A DNA stretch of 64,000 bases. It comes from Salminus brasiliensis (taxonomy: Eukaryota > Chordata > Actinopteri > Characiformes > Bryconidae). The position numbers and the translations under genes are program-made. The notes beneath the pieces are model-generated. The model did no database searches. It worked only from the letters and a program-made list of their open reading frames with translations, and was not told where the DNA came from. The DNA lies in the NCBI RefSeq assembly GCF_030463535.1, contig NC_132878.1, positions 99,186,059 to 99,250,058 of the forward strand. The letters run 5' to 3'. Of the stretch, positions 57,031 to 64,000 are shown piece by piece (the first letter of the stretch is position 1; each line of letters begins with the position of its first letter).

Positions 57031-57859
57031 TTACCCTTAGTGTAGAAGGTCACAATAATGACTGATTACTGCGTTCATGTTCAAAAGCAGCCATAACTTT
57101 ATCAAATTCCATTTTACTTTTACTTCGGTGTAATGCTCAAGCTCTACAATCCTTGGGATACCTTTTAAACGCTCCAAAAGTTGATAAATCTAGGACTCAA
57201 ATAACTTCACTAATGTGCTTTATTTCTTTTGGTGAGGATAATGTACTATTCAGCTGACTCTGCTGCTTGGTGCGGATATTGTAAAAAAACACATGAACCA
57301 GTCATCTTTTACACAGCAGCAGGTCTTTAAAGGATAAATCTTGATGCTCCTGGAAAAAGAGGCAGGACGCAGTAACAGCTCTGGTACACTGGACCAAAGA
57401 GGAAATCTGCACTTTATTGGATTGACCTGAAATGATTTAATGAGAGTCATCCTGCATCCAGCCATTTTACGTGATTATATGTTTTTAGAAAAACTGTACC
57501 TGTTGATTTAAATCTCACTTGACCACATAGCCAAATAAGTTGTCAGTTTCTACGACAGAGCTTATTGCCAATTTTATTGCTGCCGTTGCAGCGGGCCAAG
57601 GAAGTCTGCCCGATGGTGATCTGGTCAGATTTGAGTCTCTGATGTGTGCAGTCATCTTGCAGGCTGGGTTCTATATTGAAAATGTATCAAACACTATTCA
57701 GACTTCAGAGGCAGCTTATTTCTCTTAGTTTTCTTTGTGTTCCGATTCATTCAGGAGTTGTATTGGGTCCCATATGGGGTTCTTTATAAGTTCCAGAAAT
57801 TTCACTCGCCACGCCAGCTCAGAAGGGGGCGCTAGTGCACCGGCAGGCAGTCTGATCCT
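57031..57859. other. Spacer upstream of ZNF-g
   Basis: No gene supported. 57540-57728 is open (62 codons) but without recognisable features. It becomes GC-richer from about 57800. Confidence 0.4.
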
Positions 57860-57957
57860 GCCAGAAATCTAAAAGAAGCAGCGACGGCGGCACTGCCGTT
57901 TCCCCCGTGTCTTCATTTCTCCTGATATCCAGGTGGGTTCATGAAAAAATGGTCACA
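57860..57957 (+). promoter_or_regulatory. Candidate first exon of ZNF-g
   Basis: GCAGCGACGGCGGCACTGCC and CTTCATTTCTCCTGATATCC lead to an exon end CCAG/GTGGGT with the donor GT at 57933-57934. CTCCTGATATCCAG aligns with CTCCTGTGATACAG at the ZNF-b cassette. Upstream of about 57880 the similarity to the ZNF-b cassette fades and no CCAAT box was found. Direction agrees with ZNF-g; the inferred intron to 62804 is 4.9 kb and contains the hexamer array. Confidence 0.45.
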
Positions 57958-58137
57958 TATAAGTAGTGAAATAACATTGAGGGATGCATTCATGGTGTTA
58001 TATTAGCAGGCTAATGTAGAAGATGGGAAGTTTAAACCGAGTGAAAGTGCGCTGACTGTGTCCGCTGAACGCGTTCAGCTAACTGCTAAGCGGAGTGAAG
58101 CGCCCTGAGCTGAATGTCTGGCTCTGTTCTTTACATT
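57958..58137. repeat. Unique flank shared (inverted) with the ZNF-b locus
   Basis: Reverse complement of 35095-35278, nearly identical. It includes the perfect palindrome-like GAACGCGTTC. Confidence 0.9.
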
Positions 58138-60850
58138 TACATTTATATTTATATTTATATTTATATTTATATTTATATTTATATTTATATTTATATTCAG
58201 TTATATTTATATTTACATTTACATTTATATTTATATTTACATTTATATTTATATTTACATTTATATTCAGTTATATTTATATTTACATTTATATTTACAT
58301 TTATATTTACATTTATATTCAGTTATATTTATATTTACATTTATATTTATATTTACATTTATATTTATATTTATATTTACATTTATATTCAGTTACATTT
58401 ATATTTACATTTATATTTACATTTATATTTATATTTACATTTATATTCAGTTATATTTATATTTACATTTATATTCAGTTATATTTATATTTACATTTAT
58501 ATTTATATTTACATTTATGTTCAGTTATATTTATATTTACATTTATATTTACATTTACATTTATATTTATATTTACATTTATATTTACATTTATATTCAG
58601 TTATATTTATATTTATATTTACATTTATATTTATATTTACATTTATATTTACATTTATATTTATATTTACATTTATATTCAGTTATATTTATATTTACAT
58701 TTATATTTATATTTACATTTACATTTACATTTATATTTACATTTACATTTACATTTATATTTACATTTATATTTATATTTATATTTACATTTATATTTAT
58801 ATTTACGTTTATATTCAGTTATATTTATATTTACATTTACATTTACATTTATATTTACATTTATATTTACATTTATATTTATATTCAGTTATATTTATAT
58901 TTACATTTATATTTACATTTATATTTACATTTATATTTATATTTACATTTATATTTATATTTACATTTATATTCAGTTATATTTATATTTACATTTATAT
59001 TTACATTTATATTTACATTTATATTTATATTTATATTTACATTTATATTCAGTTATATTTATATTTACATTTATATTCAGTTATATTTATATTTACATTT
59101 ACATTTATATTTATATTTACATTTATGTTCAGTTATATTTATATTTACATTTATATTTACATTTACATTTATATTTATATTTACATTTATATTTACATTT
59201 ATATTCAGTTATATTTATATTTACATTTATATTTATATTTACATTTATATTTATATTTACATTTATATTTACATTTATATTTATATTTACATTTATATTC
59301 AGTTATATTTATATTTACATTTATATTTATATTTACATTTACATTTATATTTATATTTACATTTATATTCAGTTATATTTATATTTACATTTATATTTAT
59401 ATTTACATTTATATTCAGTTATATTTATATTTACATTTATATTTACATTTATATTTATATTTATATTTACATTTACATTTATATTTATATTTACGTTTAT
59501 ATTCAGTTATATTTATATTTACATTTACATTTATATTTACATTTATATTTATATTTACATTTACATTTATATTTACATTTATATTTACATTTATATTCAG
59601 AGTTATATTTATATTTACATTTATATTTACATTTATATTTATATTCAGTTATATTTATACTCAGAGTTATGTTTATATTTATATTCAGAGTTATATTTAC
59701 ATTTATATTTATATTTACATTTATATTTACATTTATATTTATATTCAGAGTTATATTTACATTTATATTTATTTACATTTATATTTACATTTACATTTAT
59801 ATTTACATTTATATTTATATTCAGTTATATTTATACTCAGAGTTATGTTTATATTTATATTCAGAGTTATATTTACATTTATATTTACATTTATATTTAT
59901 ATTTACATTTATATTTACATTTATATTTACATTTATATTCAGAGTTATATTTATATTCAGAGTTATATTTATATTTACATTTACATTTATATTTACATTT
60001 ATATTTATATTCAGAGTTACATTTATATTTATATTTACATTTATATTTACATTTACATTTATATTTACATTTATATTTATATTCAGAGTTATATTTATAT
60101 TTACATTTACATTTATATTCAGAGTTACATTTATATTTATATTCAGAGTTATATTTATATTTACATTTAAATTTATATTTACATTTATATTCAGAGTTAC
60201 ATTTATATTTATATTTACATTTATATTTACATTTACATTTATATTTACATTTATATTTACACTTATATTTATATTTACATTTACATTTATATTTACATTT
60301 ACATTTATATTCAGAGTTACATTTATATTTATATTCAGAGTTATATTTATATTTACATTTACATTTATATTTACATTTATATTCAGAGTTACATTTATAT
60401 TTATATTTACATTTATATTTACATTTACATTTATATTTATATTTATATTCAGAGTTATATTTATATTTACATTTATATTTACATTTATATTTATATTTAC
60501 ATTTATATTTACATTTATATTCAGAGTTATATTTATATTCATATTCAGTTATATTTACATTTATATTTATATTCAGAGTTATATTTATATTTATATTCAG
60601 TTATATTTATATTCAGAGTTATATTTACATTTATATTCAGTTATATTTATATTCAGAGTTATATTTATATTCAGAGTTATATTTACATTTAGATTTAGAT
60701 TTATATTCAGTTATATTTATATTCAGAGTTATGTTTATATTTATATTCAGAGTTAGATTTATATCCAGAGTTATATTTATATTCAGTTATATTTAGTTAT
60801 ATTTATATTCAGAGTTATATTTATATTTATATTCAGTTTTATTTAGAGTT
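58138..60850. repeat. Hexamer-based array, ZNF-g locus
   Basis: About 2.7 kb of ATTTAT and ATTTAC hexamers punctuated by ATTCAGTTAT spacers. From about 59590 the spacer changes to ATTCAGAGTTAT and becomes denser. Three overlapping frames stay open for up to 880 codons (poly YLYLHL, IYIYIY, FIFIFT); these are artefacts of the 6-base period. It is the inverted counterpart of 30700-35097 without the LINE. Confidence 0.93.
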
Positions 60851-61849
60851 ATACTTAGTCTGATTAAACATTTCCTTAAAGGTAACAGTGTTCATTTCTC
60901 TACCAAAGACCATTCGTTTTACAAGCTGTATGGTTGCAGTTCAGGCTGTGAGTTACTATGATCTTGAGCCCTGCAGCCTAATGTAGAGACTGGATTTCAG
61001 CTGTTTTACATATGAAACATATGTTCTTAATGTAATATGTGCAATGCAGGATAGTCTGAGCTATATAAAGGGCTCCAGAATCATGAAAGTGTAGCGTATG
61101 TGGGAAAGGTATTATATAATAGGTGGTGCATTTAAAGAAAGATGTAAAATTGTACGGTTTTAATAAACTTTCCTGCTAATATTAAAGATAGGAAAAAGTT
61201 ATAAAAAAATATGATGTGCAGAGTAGATGCAATAAAAGTTCAATCATTTTCTCTTAACAAGTAATACCTGTAAATTACACAAAAATGAAATAGCAAAACC
61301 TCCAAGACAAAACTCCCTCATGTGGGGAGTTACTTTGGTAGCGGCTCTTTTGAGTTCTTTACAAACGAATAATTAAGTCTTCAGTTACTGCTGCTGTTTA
61401 GTAACAGCAATAAAATATACTTGAATTACTGAAAGTTTGTAGCATTAGGGTAAACGTATCTATTTAGTTCTCACATCACACACTACCTTTTTTGAGCACA
61501 AATTACTTTTTAAAAAGTGTATTATTTTACTTTTACTGTTTTAAATAATGTGCTTGTTACCACATGTTTTATGTGATTTTATCCAATTTTTAGATGTATT
61601 AACTTCTAATTTGGAAGTGTCTCCACTTTTTAAATTTGAGATTAATGTTCCAAACTATGCATAGAATAACTTGTTTTGGATGTTGAAAATGGTTAAGATA
61701 AATCTTAAGGCTGTTTTAGAGACACATCTGCTACAGTACACAGTTACCATACTAGTCAGGTAAGATAATATTAGTAACATTTGTGTTACATCACAGTTGT
61801 TACTGCCTTGTATTTTGTAATTAATTCAGAGAGTGTCGGTGTGATGGCA
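60851..61849. other. Inferred ZNF-g intron
   Basis: 60860-60940 (GGTAACAGTGTTCATTTCTC, AAGACCATTCGTTTTACAAG) is the reverse complement of 30620-30690, marking the end of the inverted duplication. The remainder is AT-rich without genes. Confidence 0.6.
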
Positions 61850-62168
61850 ATTGAATTAGAACTGCGCAATAGGACCATTTTATTGTCTCAATAAATTATC
61901 ATGATACATAATGTGCTTTTCTAAGCATATCGAGGATATTATTAGTGCTTAAAAAAACACTGCAGGTTTCATTACAAACAGTGTCATTAGACTAGTGCAG
62001 CAGATGTTGAATAAAAAACACTGTATTCAGAGTATCTGAATAGTAGTTTTTAGGAATCTGTTACTGATGTATTTAGTCTGTGATTACATGTATCGTAATA
62101 TTGTGTATTGTGAAAAATGTCTTTATAATATTGTGTAATAGTATTTAACATATTGCCCCGCCCCAAAT
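61850..62168. mobile_element. hAT-like MITE, degraded copy
   Basis: CATAATGTGCTTTTCTAAGC, ATTAGTGCTTAAAAAAACAC, TATCGTAATATTGTGTATTG and the end ATTGCCCCGCCCC parallel the MITE at 17245-17510. Ends and target duplication are not clear. Confidence 0.5.
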
Positions 62169-62279
62169 TGAATAGACATCAGTGTTTTTGTTCTTAAATC
62201 GGTTATCAAGTCACACAGAAAAACATGACATTTTGAAGCATTGGGCATAAGCAGTACAACAGTTTGAAATGTCCTGAAA

Positions 62280-62560
62280 TGAAAATCACTGAGGTACAAT
62301 CAGACATCAAACAGGTCAGTCACTGAAAATATCAGGAGTTTATGACCACAGTGAGAGCTGTTAGGAAAACTCCAAAAACAACAGTTGGTGACATTACCAA
62401 GAAATTCCACAGGGCAGGGGTGAAGGTCCTCAAATGTACGGTTGAAAAAAGACAAAGGCCATAATATAAAGATCATACTACAAAATACCAACCACTCCTC
62501 AGCCGTAAGAATCGGAAGGCTAGATTTGCAAGGAAATACTTAGATTTGCACATAGATTTT
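62280..62560 (+). mobile_element. Tc1/mariner-like element remnant
   Basis: CTCCAAAAACAACAGTTGGT, TCCACAGGGCAGGGGTGAAG, AACCACTCCTCAGCCGTAAG and AATCGGAAGGCTAGATTTGC match, from memory, a transposase region common in fish Tc1/mariner elements. Frames are broken. Lies in the inferred ZNF-g intron. Confidence 0.6.
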
Positions 62561-62866
62561 CATTCCTGATTGCTGGTTTGCATGGCTGCTTCTGGATTGG
62601 GCTCATTAATCTTTTTTGGTGATGTAATATACAGCAACATTCTGTCTCTTACAAGTCTAATAATTCAATCTGTTAAGTCTGAATTGGAAGTCTGAAATGG
62701 TTTGTTCTTTCCTTAATTCAGTCATTTTCATTTACCATCTCAAACTAGGATTCTACTGCTATTTGGATTCATCTTAGCCTTTTTTGTTCTTCTTTGTTTT
62801 TCAGAAATAAATGCCACCCTGTTAAGTCTTCTCCTGCTCCTAGTGCCAACTTCCCTACCTGATTAA

Positions 62867-63919
<1,053 letters not shown>

Positions 63920-64000
63920 GCTGTTTGCTTCAAGCTTCTTACATTTCTTTTGTGTGTTTATGCACACATAAGCCAAACTTTGGGAATTTGAGAAATTATG

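Noticed and set aside
58095-60796. Very long open frames (up to 880 codons) in three frames
   Set aside because: They are products of a stop-free 6-base repeat; the peptides are only YLYLHL, IYIYIY or FIFIFT and the frames overlap one another.

Overview
The window is vertebrate nuclear DNA, almost certainly from a ray-finned fish. The signs are Rex1-like and L2-like LINEs, Ty3/Gypsy LTRs, Tc1/mariner remnants, a tRNA-derived SINE, the common fish repeat containing GCATTTAGCAGACGC, and poly-C2H2 zinc-finger genes with no KRAB domain. An otophysan (characin-like) source is a guess. There are no bacterial-type operons or CRISPR arrays.

The genes are a cluster of seven intact C2H2 zinc-finger (ZNF) coding exons plus one remnant: ZNF-a (19.07-19.89 kb, +), ZNF-b (27.92-28.86, -), ZNF-c (39.76-40.35, -), ZNF-d (44.99-45.83, -), ZNF-e (47.92-49.18, -), ZNF-f (53.03-53.87, -) and ZNF-g (62.96-63.92, +), with a remnant near 38.2 kb. 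Each protein is a short leader followed by 6 to 14 fingers encoded in one terminal exon, with a recognisable splice acceptor 87-155 bases upstream of the ATG. Six related promoter/first-exon cassettes (near 15.3, 35.3, 42.65, 50.7, 55.4 and 57.9 kb) each end in a GTGGRT-like splice donor, and four carry CCAAT/ATTGG boxes. Every cassette points at a ZNF exon. ZNF-d alone has no cassette and is fused head-to-tail to ZNF-e.

Layout. 0-7.7 kb: a Rex1-like LINE (A) split by a near full-length Rex1-like LINE (B), then the 3' end of a Gypsy element and a SINE fragment. 7.7-15 kb: a TATACACAC minisatellite, then a decayed L2-like LINE carrying a SINE, an LTR-retroelement fragment and a solo LTR with a perfect 5-bp target duplication. 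15-20 kb: the ZNF-a locus, with a Tc1/mariner-like element in its intron that itself holds a hAT-like MITE. 21-27 kb: a small local duplication that preserves the empty site of a LINE fragment, unrecognised candidate exons, another solo LTR, and an internally deleted L2. 28-35.5 kb: the ZNF-b locus, whose intron is a hexamer-based array invaded by Rex1-like LINE C. 36-42 kb: repeats, the ZNF remnant and ZNF-c. 42.6-55.4 kb: three nearly identical tandem units carrying ZNF-d, ZNF-e and ZNF-f. 56-64 kb: Tc1 remnants, a second hexamer array and ZNF-g. The ZNF-b and ZNF-g loci are inverted copies of each other about 23 kb apart.

The ZNF proteins are expected to be nuclear DNA-binding proteins. 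No target or partner can be read from sequence alone. All exon models are inferred from splice-site motifs and homology inside the window.
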